Source of the DNA: Verrucomicrobiaceae bacterium
GTDB taxonomy: Bacteria > Verrucomicrobiota > Verrucomicrobiia > Verrucomicrobiales > Verrucomicrobiaceae
Assembly: GCA_016795465.1 (NCBI GenBank)
Contig: JAEUHK010000062.1
Coordinates: forward strand, 86,124-150,123
Length of the DNA stretch: 64,000 bases
Direction of reading: 5' to 3'
Below the pieces are notes generated by a model, which was not told the DNA's origin, ran no database searches, and saw only the letters and a list, made by a program, of their open reading frames with translations. Shown here in pieces: positions 1 through 8,606 of the stretch; position 1 is the first letter of the stretch, and each line of letters opens with the position of its first letter. The position numbers were made by a program, and so were the translations under genes.

Positions 1-2
1 CG

Positions 3-1337
3 AATGCCAAGCAACGCGTCGGCACGATCACCGACGGGCCGCAGGGCGAATACATCGTCGATCGCCAAGCGGCGGAGGCGGTGAAGTTCATCCAAGCGAG
101 CCAAAGCGGACCGTTTTTCCTCAATCTGTGGTGCTACGGCGTGCATGGCCCGTGGGGTCACAAAGAAGAATACACGAAGGCCTTCGCGGCGAAAAAAGAT
201 CCCACCGGTCGTCAGGGGAACCCCATCATGGCCTCGATGCTCAAAAGCGTGGACGAGTGCTTTGGCCGCATCCTCGATGAATTGGAGAAACAAGGCATCG
301 CAGACAACACGCTCGTCATTTTCACCTCCGACAACGGCGGCAACACGCACAGCAACACCATCGAAGAAGGCAAAAAGTCCGCCAACGAGGCCTGGCGCAA
401 ATGGGCGGGCCTCCAGCCACCGACGATGAACACGCCGCTGCGCGATGGCAAAGGCACGCTCTACGAAGGCGGCACCCGCGTGCCTTTGATGTGGTCGTTC
501 GCGGGCAAAATCGCGGAAGGCAGCACCAGCGAGGCAATCGTCGGCTGCATCGACATCTATCCGACCGTGCTCGACTTGCTCGGCATCGAAAAGCCCGCTG
601 CACAAAAGGTCGATGGCATCAGCTACGCGAAAGTGCTGCGCGGCGCGGGCCCGCTCGAACGCGCTGGTTACTTCAACTACCACCCGCATGCCGGCACGAA
701 CCGCGCAGGCGGCGTTTGGGTGCGCAGCGGCGATTTCAAGCTCCTCCGCTGGTTTGGCAATCCGAGCACGCACGAGCTCTACAACCTCAAAGACGACCTC
801 AGCGAGTCCAAAGACCTCTCCTTGGCCATGCCGGACAAAGTGAAGGAACTCAGCGCCCTCATCGACACCTTCCTCACCGACACCGGCGCGACGTATCCTC
901 GCCCAAATCCCGCCTACAAGCCCGTCGCAGCCAAAACACCCGCCAAAGCCGCCGATCCGCTCGGTGGCTGGAAAGAGCGCCAATGCAAAGCGAGCCTCGC
1001 CGATGGCATCATGACCATCAAAGGCACCGCGAAACCCGGCACGGCCTTCCTCGGTCATGCGATGGGCAAAATGAACGGCCCCGCGGTGGTCAAACTCCGC
1101 GTGCGCAGTCAAACCGGCGGCGCAGGCAAGTTCGACACCTTCCCCAAAGGCTCTGCGGTCACCGACGGCATGGTTTCCACCCCGTTTGAAGTCAAAGCGG
1201 GTGACTGGCAGGACCTCTCCATCGACCTCAAAACCTCCGGCCCGCTCGGCACGCTCCGTCTTTACCTGCCGGATGGCGAGATCGACTCCATCGAAATCGC
1301 CCCTGCGAAGGGCAAAGCTGAGCGATGGAACTTTTGA
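3..1337 (+). CDS. Sulfatase (arylsulfatase family), C-terminal part
   Basis: The gene is cut by the left edge of the window: the frame is open from base 3 to the stop at 1335-1337, giving 444 residues with no start. It shows the central and C-terminal part of an alkaline-phosphatase-fold sulfatase: a TSDNGGN motif that contributes to the metal site, the GTRVPLMWSF segment, and the GDFKLLRWFGN...HELYNLKDDLSE block typical of arylsulfatases. The catalytic Cys/Ser that becomes formylglycine should lie upstream of the window. About 130 extra C-terminal residues after a Pro/Ala-rich linker look like a beta-sandwich appended domain, as often found in Planctomycetes/Verrucomicrobia sulfatases. The protein is likely exported and acts on sulfated polysaccharides; the substrate cannot be told. 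Confidence 0.9.
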   Translation, partial: NAKQRVGTITDGPQGEYIVDRQAAEAVKFIQASQSGPFFLNLWCYGVHGPWGHKEEYTKAFAAKKDPTGRQGNPIMASMLKSVDECFGRILDELEKQGIADNTLVIFTSDNGGNTHSNTIEEGKKSANEAWRKWAGLQPPTMNTPLRDGKGTLYEGGTRVPLMWSFAGKIAEGSTSEAIVGCIDIYPTVLDLLGIEKPAAQKVDGISYAKVLRGAGPLERAGYFNYHPHAGTNRAGGVWVRSGDFKLLRWFGNPSTHELYNLKDDLSESKDLSLAMPDKVKELSALIDTFLTDTGATYPRPNPAYKPVAAKTPAKAADPLGGWKERQCKASLADGIMTIKGTAKPGTAFLGHAMGKMNGPAVVKLRVRSQTGGAGKFDTFPKGSAVTDGMVSTPFEVKAGDWQDLSIDLKTSGPLGTLRLYLPDGEIDSIEIAPAKGKAERWNF

Positions 1338-1373
1338 GCGTGCCGCGTCTGCCGTGTGTGATTAAGTGAAGGC

Positions 1374-2117
1374 ATGGCCGCCCGCTCGTTTGCCTTCTTC
1401 GACCTCGATCACACGCTCCTGCCCTTCGACACGCAGGCGCTGTTTTGCAATTTCGTGCTGCGCCGGCAGCCCTGGCGGGTGTTTTTGCATCTCGTGTTCC
1501 TTCCGTTCGCGCTCGCCCGCGCCTGCAAAGTCGTGAGCACGGACACGGCGAAGCGGGCCTTCAATGCCTACCTTTGGGGCATGTCCGCCGAGGAGCTGCA
1601 AAAGCTCGCGCATGAGTTCGCAGCGACGAGTGTGGAGCGCTGGTGCTATCCCGAGCTGCGTGCCGAGATGCTTCGTCACCGGCATCAAGGCCGCGTTTTA
1701 GTGCTTAACACGGCGAGCCCGGATTTTTACGCGCACGAGATCGCCCGGGCGCTGGAGTTTGATCATTGCGTGGCCACCCAGATGATCATCGGCAAGTCCG
1801 TGCCGCTGCTGCCGAAGCTGCCGCGTGGAAACAACAAGCGCGATGCGAAGATCTCCGCGATGTGCGCCGATGTGCCAGGCGTGCTGGACCTGTCCGACGC
1901 GGACCGTGCGAAGTGCTGGAGCTACTCGGACAGCCATGCGGACCTGCCTTTGCTCGAATTCACCGGGAATCCGATGTGCATCCATCCCACGATGAAGCTC
2001 GAGCCCGTGGCCAAACAACGCGGCTGGCCCATCCTGCGGCCTGCACGGCCGTATGGCTCACGATGGGGAAACATCCTGCACATGGTGCTGCAGGTGTGCG
2101 GCATGCACGCGGAGTGA
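1374..2117 (+). CDS. HAD-IB family phosphatase (SerB-like)
   Basis: This 247-aa protein opens with the haloacid dehalogenase motif I, FFDLDHTL, where Asp10 would be the nucleophile and Asp12 the acid/base. The NTASPDFY segment is motif II, Lys in GNNKRDAK is motif III, and SYSDSHADLPLL is the motif IV metal-binding region. Layout and length match HAD subfamily IB, which contains phosphoserine-phosphatase-like hydrolases. The substrate is not determined by sequence. A conserved hydrophobic stretch after motif I is the helical cap. Its stop codon abuts the stop of the convergent SixA-like gene. Confidence 0.85.
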   Translation: MAARSFAFFDLDHTLLPFDTQALFCNFVLRRQPWRVFLHLVFLPFALARACKVVSTDTAKRAFNAYLWGMSAEELQKLAHEFAATSVERWCYPELRAEMLRHRHQGRVLVLNTASPDFYAHEIARALEFDHCVATQMIIGKSVPLLPKLPRGNNKRDAKISAMCADVPGVLDLSDADRAKCWSYSDSHADLPLLEFTGNPMCIHPTMKLEPVAKQRGWPILRPARPYGSRWGNILHMVLQVCGMHAE

Positions 2118-2696
2118 TCAATCGTCGCCGTCGCCCTGCGAGATGTTTCCGTAGAGTTCGGGGAAACGGCGTTCGAGAGACTTCGGCGTGATGTAGCCGA
2201 TGAGCTGCGCCTCATGCCAGTCAGCCAGTCCCCAGAACTCATGCGGCAGCGCCAGCAGCACGGCGGTGCAGGTGGGCATCTTCGGCACGCTGGCGCGGGC
2301 GAGGAGCTTGTCCGCAAACTCATGCAGGCCCGGATTGTGGCCGAAGATGCAGGCGTGATTCCATTTCTCGTCAAAGCTGCGCACCGCATCGAGGATGACC
2401 TGCGGTGCCGCGAGGTAGAGCTTCGAATCGAGCAGCAAACCATCCGCCGTCATGCCGAAGGTCTCCCGCATAATCTGGGCGGTGGTCATGGCACGCATGG
2501 CGGTGCTGCTCACGAGACGATCGGGCGAGGGCAGGAGCTTCTCACCGCCACCACCGCCGAAGTAGGTGCGATGCAGAAAGGCGGCCACCGCCGGTGCCGC
2601 GCGGCGTCCGCGGTCATTCAGCACGCGGTCATGATCGGGCACGCCCGGCTGGTCCCAGCTGGATTTGGCGTGTCGGATGACCGTGAGATACTTCAT
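2118..2696 (-). CDS. Histidine phosphatase family protein (SixA-like)
   Basis: This 192-aa phosphohistidine phosphatase-like protein begins MKYLTVIRHAKSSW, with the RHxK form of the RHG motif that carries the phospho-accepting histidine. The FGHNPGLHEFA segment provides the second catalytic histidine. A Gly-rich insert (FGGGGGEK) follows the first helix. The start at 2696 is chosen because the catalytic motif should begin at about residue 6; the longer open frame adds unrelated N-terminal sequence. SixA proteins dephosphorylate phosphohistidine on phosphotransfer proteins in E. coli, but the partner here is unknown. Confidence 0.85.
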   Translation of the reverse strand: MKYLTVIRHAKSSWDQPGVPDHDRVLNDRGRRAAPAVAAFLHRTYFGGGGGEKLLPSPDRLVSSTAMRAMTTAQIMRETFGMTADGLLLDSKLYLAAPQVILDAVRSFDEKWNHACIFGHNPGLHEFADKLLARASVPKMPTCTAVLLALPHEFWGLADWHEAQLIGYITPKSLERRFPELYGNISQGDGDD

Positions 2697-2831
2697 GCGG
2701 CGCTTTTGGAAGCGCCGTGTTTGGCATGCCTGCGGGGCGGTGTCAACGACGGCAGGCCGCCACTTGCAAAGCACTTCCAGCCCGGATTTCTCATGCTCCT
2801 CTGGTTTGAACGTCCGCATTGCGTCGCTTTG

Positions 2832-2906
2832 GAGGTTGGAGTCTAGGCTTTAGCCGATTCGACAGATGTGAGACGCTGGATCGCCTAAAGGCTAGACTCC
2901 AACCTC
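2832..2906. repeat. Imperfect inverted repeat between two minus-strand genes
   Basis: The arms at 2832-2855 and 2884-2906 are inverted copies. The outer 15 bases (GAGGTTGGAGTCTAG) are perfect and a TTTAG core is retained. The loop is about 28 bases. It lies in the 252-base gap between the cytochrome gene and the SixA-like gene. It may act as a terminator for the cytochrome gene or may be a copy of a dispersed palindromic element; no clear T-tract follows. Confidence 0.6.
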
Positions 2907-2948
2907 TGCGCATGACTGTGTGCTCGGAATAAGTGTGATCAATGCATG

Positions 2949-3737
2949 CTATCGCGACGCGGACTCGAACGGGCTGTCGTTGCTCACCGCCGGAGGCTCC
3001 GGCCTCGGATTCAGCGAGAGGATGTAGGCCACGATGTCCCGCAGCATCTGCTCGTCCTCGATAAAGTTCGACGAGAGCACCATCTTCGCGCCATTCACAT
3101 CGCCCTTCACAGTGCCGCGCTGGCCGTTTTTAAACTTGGCGATCTGCGCCATGATGTACCACGCCTGCTGGCCCACCAGCGGCGGGCTGCCAAAGGCGAT
3201 CTCGCCTGTGGCGTTGTAGCGATGGCACTCCATGCAGCGCTCCTGGAAGAGCATCTGGCCGTTGGCGACATCCGCGTTCTTGGAATCCTTCTCGATGTCC
3301 GCGGGCACTGTCCGGGGCATTTTCGTGATGTGCGCCACCACCGCCTCCGCCTGCGCATCGGTCAGTTGCTTCGCGATGATGCCCATCAGGGACGACTGCG
3401 TGTCCTCCGGATGATGCCCGCGACGGCCCTCGCGGAAGCCGTTGATCTGATGCTTCGCGTAGTATTCGGGTAGCGCCGCGATGGCAGGGGACTTCAGCTC
3501 CGCTTTGCCACCACCGTCCATGCCGTGGCAGGCCGAGCACACCTGCTCAAAGATAGCCTTCCCGTCTTTCATTTCCGCGGTGACCATCGGAATCACCGGT
3601 GTGGCGCCGGGTGCGGCCGCTGGTTTGGCCGCGGCAGGCTTGCGCACTGGCGGCTCCGGCTGTTTCACGAGGAGCGATGATGCCACGATGAGCGCCGCGG
3701 CGGCGAGCAGAAAGAGGATGGGACGTGCCTGTGCCAT
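2949..3737 (-). CDS. Diheme c-type cytochrome
   Basis: The 262-aa protein has an N-terminal hydrophobic segment (residues 5-24) serving as a signal peptide or anchor, then a Pro/Ala-rich linker, then two cytochrome c domains. Heme-binding motifs are CSACH at about 67-71 and CMECH at about 168-172, and methionines follow in each domain as possible axial ligands. This fits periplasmic electron carriers of the cytochrome c4/c553 type. The start at 3737 is preferred because it places the hydrophobic segment at the N terminus. No oxidase or dehydrogenase gene is adjacent, so its redox partner is unknown. Confidence 0.9.
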   Translation of the reverse strand: MAQARPILFLLAAAALIVASSLLVKQPEPPVRKPAAAKPAAAPGATPVIPMVTAEMKDGKAIFEQVCSACHGMDGGGKAELKSPAIAALPEYYAKHQINGFREGRRGHHPEDTQSSLMGIIAKQLTDAQAEAVVAHITKMPRTVPADIEKDSKNADVANGQMLFQERCMECHRYNATGEIAFGSPPLVGQQAWYIMAQIAKFKNGQRGTVKGDVNGAKMVLSSNFIEDEQMLRDIVAYILSLNPRPEPPAVSNDSPFESASR

Positions 3738-3916
3738 GCGACACCAAACGCATCCACCCATCCCGCCTTGGCGTCGAGGGCCTGCTTTGCCTCTTTTGGC
3801 ACACTGGACGCCAAAACATGCACGGTGCATGCATGTTTGAACCGCCTTCCCTCATTCGGAATTCTGGTTTCGTCATTTGAAACGCCCTTTCCCCTGAGGC
3901 AAGACACCCGCCCCGC

Positions 3917-5539
3917 ATGCCCAACGAAGCCCAAATCGCCCGCCGCCGCTCCTTCGCGATCATTTCGCACCCGGACGCCGGTAAAACGACGCTCACCGAA
4001 AAGCTCCTGCTCTACGGCGGCGCCGTCGCGCTTGCGGGCAGCGTCACCGCACGCAAAAACCAGCGTGCGACGACCTCCGACTGGATGGAGCTCGAAAAGC
4101 AGCGCGGCATTTCCGTCAGCTCCACCGTGCTCCAGTTTGAATACAAGGACAGCATCGTGAACCTGCTCGACACACCGGGTCACAAGGACTTCTCCGAGGA
4201 CACCTACCGCGTGCTCACCGCCGTGGATGCCGCGATCATGGTGATCGATGCCGGTAAAGGTATCGAGGCGCAGACGCGGAAGCTCTTCGAGGTTTGCCGC
4301 CGCCGCGGCGTGCCGATTTTCACCTTCATGAACAAGCTCGACCGTCCGGCCCGCGAGCCTTTGACGCTGCTCGACGAGCTGGAGACCGTGCTCGGCATCG
4401 GCGCCTGCGCCATCAACTGGCCTCTCGGCCTCGGCCAGCAATTCCGCGGTGTTTACGATCGCATCACGAAGGACGTGCATCTCTTCGAGCGCACCGCGCA
4501 CGGCGCGTATCGCGCCCCGGTGAAGGTCGGCGGCCTCGATGATGACTTTGTGGCGAAGCACGTCTCGAGCGATGCGCTGGAGCAGGCGAAAATGGAGATC
4601 GAGATGCTCGACGGTGCCGGCCATGCCTACGACCGCGGCGCGATTGATCGCGGCGAACTCACGCCGGTCTTCTTTGGCAGTGCCAGCAACAACTTCGGTG
4701 TGCAGTTGCTGCTCGATGGCTTCCTCGACCTCGCGCCGTCGCCGAAACCGCGCACCGCCGATGACGGCCGCGTCATCGAGCCAACCAGCGAGGCCTTCTC
4801 CGGCTTCGTTTTCAAAATCCAGGCCAACATGGACCCGCGTCATCGCGACCGCATGAGCTTCATCCGCATCGTCAGCGGCAAGTTCGAGCGCGACATGCAG
4901 GCCGTGCACACACGCACTGGCAAAACCGTGCGCCTCGCCAACTCGCAGAAGCTCTTCGCGCAGGATCGCGAGACTGTGAACGATGCCTACGCGGGTGATG
5001 TCGTCGGCATCGTCGGCAATTACGGCTTCGGCATCGGCGATACGCTCTCGACCGATCCGAAGCTCAAGTTCGACGAAATCCCCCGCTTCGCGCCCGAAGT
5101 CTTCGCTTACCTGCACAACCCGAGCACTGCGCACTACAAGCGTTTCCGCGAAGGCCTGGAGCAGCTGCTCAGCGAAGGCGTCGTGCAGCAATTCATCCAG
5201 CCGCATGCCGGACAACGCGTGCCCTTGCTCGGTGCCGTCGGCCCGCTGCAGTTCGAAGTCGTGCAATACCGTCTCGAAAGCGAATACAACGCCCAAAGCC
5301 GTCTCGAAAACGCTCCCTACACCGTCCTGCGCTGGGTGCGCACCAAGGACGGCGGCAGCATCGAGGACTTCGACATCCCCAGCGGTGTCACCACCGCTCA
5401 AGACGCCGAAAACCGCTGGGTCGTCTTCTTCAGCGACCAATGGGCCATCAACTACTTCGAGCGCCGGAATCCGAACGCGGAGCTCTCCGAGATTCCATGG
5501 GATGAGGTCGATAAGTCGAAAGTCGAAGAAGCCGCGTAA
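3917..5539 (+). CDS. prfC: Peptide chain release factor 3
   Basis: This 540-aa translational GTPase recycles RF1/RF2 from the ribosome after peptide release. Visible G motifs are HPDAGKTT (residues 18-25, P-loop), DTPGH (85-89) and NKLD (139-142). The sequence RATTSDWMELEKQRGISVSS is the switch I/effector region characteristic of RF3 as opposed to EF-G. Length and the C-terminal domains (for example VGPLQFEVVQYRLESEY) match RF3. The start at 3917 gives the conserved short N terminus before the P-loop. Confidence 0.97.
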   Translation: MPNEAQIARRRSFAIISHPDAGKTTLTEKLLLYGGAVALAGSVTARKNQRATTSDWMELEKQRGISVSSTVLQFEYKDSIVNLLDTPGHKDFSEDTYRVLTAVDAAIMVIDAGKGIEAQTRKLFEVCRRRGVPIFTFMNKLDRPAREPLTLLDELETVLGIGACAINWPLGLGQQFRGVYDRITKDVHLFERTAHGAYRAPVKVGGLDDDFVAKHVSSDALEQAKMEIEMLDGAGHAYDRGAIDRGELTPVFFGSASNNFGVQLLLDGFLDLAPSPKPRTADDGRVIEPTSEAFSGFVFKIQANMDPRHRDRMSFIRIVSGKFERDMQAVHTRTGKTVRLANSQKLFAQDRETVNDAYAGDVVGIVGNYGFGIGDTLSTDPKLKFDEIPRFAPEVFAYLHNPSTAHYKRFREGLEQLLSEGVVQQFIQPHAGQRVPLLGAVGPLQFEVVQYRLESEYNAQSRLENAPYTVLRWVRTKDGGSIEDFDIPSGVTTAQDAENRWVVFFSDQWAINYFERRNPNAELSEIPWDEVDKSKVEEAA

Positions 5540-5544
5540 TCGCG

Positions 5545-6435
5545 TCAGTCCTTCTTCACCGTGCCGAGATGCTTTTTGAAGAACGCATCAGCGATCTCCA
5601 CCGTCTCAGCGCACCATGGATCGCTCATCCAGAAGGGATGCGGAGCATCTTTGAGCGTGTGGACGGCGGTCTCGATGCCCAGCGCCTTCAGCTTCTCCAT
5701 CATCTCGGCGCGGCCGATTTTGAGCGTGTCCTTTTCGCCTTCGATGAAGATCGTCGGGCACACACCAGCCCGCACATGCGTGATGGGTGAGGCGGCGGCA
5801 TACAGCTCCGGCTTCTCGGCGGCGGTGGAGCCAAAGAACAGCACCGCGCCTTCATTGGTCTTGTCCTTGTTCGCAGCGACGAGGTCCTGCGTGGCGGCCA
5901 TGACGATGCAGGCCTTTACCGCGCTGCTTTGATCTTTGAACGGACCGTCGCCCTCAAACGCAGCGAGGCCGCTGGTCATCGCCGTGAGACCGGAGAGATG
6001 GCCGCCGGCGCTGCCGCCCATGCAGCCGATGCGCTCGGGATCGAGCTTCAGCTCCTTCGCATGCGCACGCAGGCAGCGGAGTGCGGCTTTGCAGTCATGG
6101 ATGGCGGCGGGATATTTTGCCTCGGTGGAAAGGCGGTAGCTGACGAGCGCGGTGACAAAGCCATGCTGCGCGAGACGCTCCATCATCGGCTTGTCCGCCT
6201 CCACCTGGCGTGCTTTCCAGCCGCCGCCGTGGATGTCGAGGATGCACGGATAGGTGCCCGGAGCGTCCGGGACGTAAACGTAGAGCTCGACATTGTGCTC
6301 GGGATGCTTCTCGACCTCGATAGTCTTCAATGTAAAGCCTGCAGGAGTCTGCGGATTGAGCTTTTTCCACTTCGGCGGCGCATCCGCGGCATGGATCGAA
6401 AAGGCGAGGGCAAGGAAAAGAGCGAGGCGCTTCAT
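5545..6435 (-). CDS. Secreted alpha/beta hydrolase (esterase/lipase-like)
   Basis: A 296-aa protein with a cleavable signal peptide (MKRLALFLALAFSIHAADA) and an alpha/beta hydrolase fold of the BD-FAE/hormone-sensitive-lipase type. HGGGW at 69-73 forms the oxyanion hole and GGSAG at 140-144 is the nucleophile elbow with Ser142. EGEKDTLKI and DAPHPFW near the C terminus supply the probable Asp and His. It probably hydrolyses acyl or carbohydrate esters outside the cytoplasm. The start at 6435 is chosen for the signal peptide. Confidence 0.85.
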   Translation of the reverse strand: MKRLALFLALAFSIHAADAPPKWKKLNPQTPAGFTLKTIEVEKHPEHNVELYVYVPDAPGTYPCILDIHGGGWKARQVEADKPMMERLAQHGFVTALVSYRLSTEAKYPAAIHDCKAALRCLRAHAKELKLDPERIGCMGGSAGGHLSGLTAMTSGLAAFEGDGPFKDQSSAVKACIVMAATQDLVAANKDKTNEGAVLFFGSTAAEKPELYAAASPITHVRAGVCPTIFIEGEKDTLKIGRAEMMEKLKALGIETAVHTLKDAPHPFWMSDPWCAETVEIADAFFKKHLGTVKKD

Positions 6436-6478
6436 GTGGCTGGCATGAACTCCGCCGCCGCGTCGTTCTTTCCCGCGC

Positions 6479-7354
6479 ATGACCTTCCTTCACGACCGCA
6501 TTGGCATCATCGGCATGGGCCTGATGGGCAGCGCTGTGATGAAACGCACCGCCGCGGCCTGCGGCTGGGATCTCGACGCGACCCGCTGCGTGAATGCGAG
6601 GACCGCGGATGATGTTTTCGGCCGCTGCGAGGTCGTTTTCCTCTGCCTGCCCCATTCCAGTATCGTTCGCGAAGTGTTGCAAGGTGCGACGTTGAAGCCC
6701 GGACTCATCCTCATCGACACGACGACCGGTGATCCGGCCGAAATGGCCGCTCTCGGGGCCGAATTGGCTGCCCAAGGTATCCACTACCTCGATGCGACGA
6801 TTTCCGGCAGCAGCGCCCAACTCGCCACTGGAGACGTTTTGATCATGGCGGGCGGTGAAGCGGCCGTTTTTGAGCGTTGTTGTGCTTTGTTTGCCCAACT
6901 GGCCCGTGACGCAGTTCACACCGGACCCTGCGGCAGCGGCGCGAAGATGAAACTGGTGACGAATCTCGTCCTCGGGCTCAATCGAGCGGCCTTGGCCGAA
7001 GGGCTCGTTTTGGCTGATGAACTCGGCGTGGAGGGAAAACAGGCTTTGGACGTCTTGCGCCGCAGCATGGCCTACTCCCGCATCATGGACACGAAGGGTG
7101 AAAAGATGCTGGCGCGTGATTTCACGCCACAGGCGAAGCTCTCGCAGCATTTGAAGGATGTGCGCCTGATGCTCGCCGCCAGTTCGATCCCGCTGCCTCT
7201 GAGCGAGACGCATCGCGAACTGCTCGAAAAAGCCGAGGCGCTCGGCTTTGGCGATGCGGACAACAGCGCGGTGATCTCGGCCTATGCCGGGAGTTCCAAG
7301 TTCCAGGTTTCAAGTTTCAAGAAGCCGGCCAATGCGACGACGGAGTCATCGTGA
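6479..7354 (+). CDS. NAD(P)-dependent oxidoreductase, 3-hydroxyisobutyrate dehydrogenase family
   Basis: The 291-aa protein has the N-terminal Rossmann fingerprint IGIIGMGLMG (about residues 8-17), a substrate-binding segment DATISGSSAQLATGDVLIMAGG, and GSGAKMKLVTN with the catalytic lysine of beta-hydroxyacid dehydrogenases. The substrate (3-hydroxyisobutyrate, tartronate semialdehyde or similar) cannot be assigned. The last about 20 residues (GSSKFQVSSFKKPANATTESS) are encoded by an imperfect inverted repeat, and the stop codon lies in the repeat's right arm. The original C terminus was therefore probably near the DNSAVISAYAG segment. Confidence 0.88.
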   Translation: MTFLHDRIGIIGMGLMGSAVMKRTAAACGWDLDATRCVNARTADDVFGRCEVVFLCLPHSSIVREVLQGATLKPGLILIDTTTGDPAEMAALGAELAAQGIHYLDATISGSSAQLATGDVLIMAGGEAAVFERCCALFAQLARDAVHTGPCGSGAKMKLVTNLVLGLNRAALAEGLVLADELGVEGKQALDVLRRSMAYSRIMDTKGEKMLARDFTPQAKLSQHLKDVRLMLAASSIPLPLSETHRELLEKAEALGFGDADNSAVISAYAGSSKFQVSSFKKPANATTESS

Positions 7355-7378
7355 AACTTGGAACCTGAAACCTGAACC
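7292..7378. repeat. Imperfect inverted repeat spanning the end of the oxidoreductase gene
   Basis: The left arm (about 7292-7320) carries TTCCAGGTTTCAAGTTTC and the right arm (7351-7378) carries GAAACTTGGAACCTGAAACC, which are inverted copies. The element supplies the last codons and the stop of the oxidoreductase and ends just before the MFS start codon. It is built of repeated TTCCAAGTT/TTTCAGG words. Confidence 0.6.
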
Positions 7379-7379
7379 C

Positions 7380-8606
7380 ATGACCGCCCGCCAACGCTAC
7401 CTTGTCCTCATCACGAGCTTTCTCGCGCTGGTCTTTGATGGCGTGGAGCTGGGGTTGATGCCGGTGGCATCGCTTTCGGTGTCGAAGAGTTTGCTGGGGC
7501 CGGCGTTCACGCCGGAGCTGGGTGGCGAGTGGTTTGCGCGGTTCACGGCGGCTTTGATGCTGGGTGCGGCCATCGGCGGCATCGCGCTCGGCAGTCTCGG
7601 GGATCGCGTGGGCCGGACGCGAGCGATGGGTGTGTGCATCTTGTTCTATTCGATCTTCGCGGCACTCGGCGCGTATGCGCAAGATCAATGGCAGATGCTG
7701 GCGTTGCGTTTTGTGGTGGGCTTGGGAGTCGGCGGGCTGTGGCCAAACGGCATCGCGCTCGTGTCGGAGTGCTGGAGCGGCGCGTCGAGGCCGCTGGTGT
7801 CCGGCGCGATGATGGCGGGGCTGAATGCGGGCATTCTGCTGCTGTCGCAGCTCGCCTTGAATTGGGCGATCACGCCGGACTCATGGCGCTGGGTGTTTCA
7901 ATTGGCAGGCGTGCCGGCGCTGCTGGGTGTGTTTGTGCTGCTGGCCTTGCCGGAGTCGCCGAAATGGCTGGCGACGCGTGGCGAGGTGAAGGCGGTGACG
8001 CCGCTTCGAGAGCTGTTTCAGCCTTCACTAATCCGTTTCACACTCATCGGCATCCTGATCAGCGCCATCCCGATGATCGGCGCGTGGTCGGCGAGCAAGT
8101 GGATGATCCCTTGGGCTGATAAAGTCGCCGGATCGACGAACGCAGGCTACAAAGCGGCCACCCAAGGCTGGTGGGCGCTCGGCGCGACACTCGGCAGTTT
8201 CGCCGGAGCACAGTTCGCAAGCTGGATGGGGCGGCGGCAAAGCTATGCGCTGATCAGCGTGGCGACCTTTGCGATCACCTTTGTGATGTTTCAGATGACC
8301 GCGCCGCTGCGTGAGGGCTTCCACGCCGTCGTTTTCATGCAGGGCTTCGTGGCCACGCTGTTCTTCGGCTGGCTGGCGCTGTATCTGCCCGAGCTCTTTC
8401 CGACTCGCGTGCGTGCCACCGGGAGCGGCCTAGCCTACAACTCCGGCCGTTTTGCCACCGCGTTTGGCGTGCTGGCGGCGGGTTATCTTTTCGCCGCGCT
8501 GGGCGGTGATTACCCGCGAGTCGGGACGATCTGCGCAAGCATCTACGCGCTGGGTTGCGTGGTCATCTGGTGGGCGCCGGATACCCGAAAGGGCCTGTCT
8601 GACTAA
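7380..8606 (+). CDS. Major facilitator superfamily transporter
   Basis: A 408-aa polytopic membrane protein with about 12 predicted hydrophobic segments. It shows the MFS signature between TM2 and TM3 (GSLGDRVGRTRAMG) and the LPESPKWL motif after TM6, which is typical of sugar/organic-acid proton symporters. It lies 25 bases after the oxidoreductase stop, so the two are likely cotranscribed and the transporter may import that enzyme's substrate or its precursor. The start at 7380 is chosen because upstream sequence in the same frame belongs to the repeat. Its stop overlaps the stop of the convergent recD2 gene. Confidence 0.88.
   Translation: MTARQRYLVLITSFLALVFDGVELGLMPVASLSVSKSLLGPAFTPELGGEWFARFTAALMLGAAIGGIALGSLGDRVGRTRAMGVCILFYSIFAALGAYAQDQWQMLALRFVVGLGVGGLWPNGIALVSECWSGASRPLVSGAMMAGLNAGILLLSQLALNWAITPDSWRWVFQLAGVPALLGVFVLLALPESPKWLATRGEVKAVTPLRELFQPSLIRFTLIGILISAIPMIGAWSASKWMIPWADKVAGSTNAGYKAATQGWWALGATLGSFAGAQFASWMGRRQSYALISVATFAITFVMFQMTAPLREGFHAVVFMQGFVATLFFGWLALYLPELFPTRVRATGSGLAYNSGRFATAFGVLAAGYLFAALGGDYPRVGTICASIYALGCVVIWWAPDTRKGLSD

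Noticed and set aside
3665..5440. 591-residue minus-strand open frame opposite prfC
   Set aside because: It lies antisense to a clear RF3 gene and lacks recognizable domains; it is a GC-driven shadow frame.
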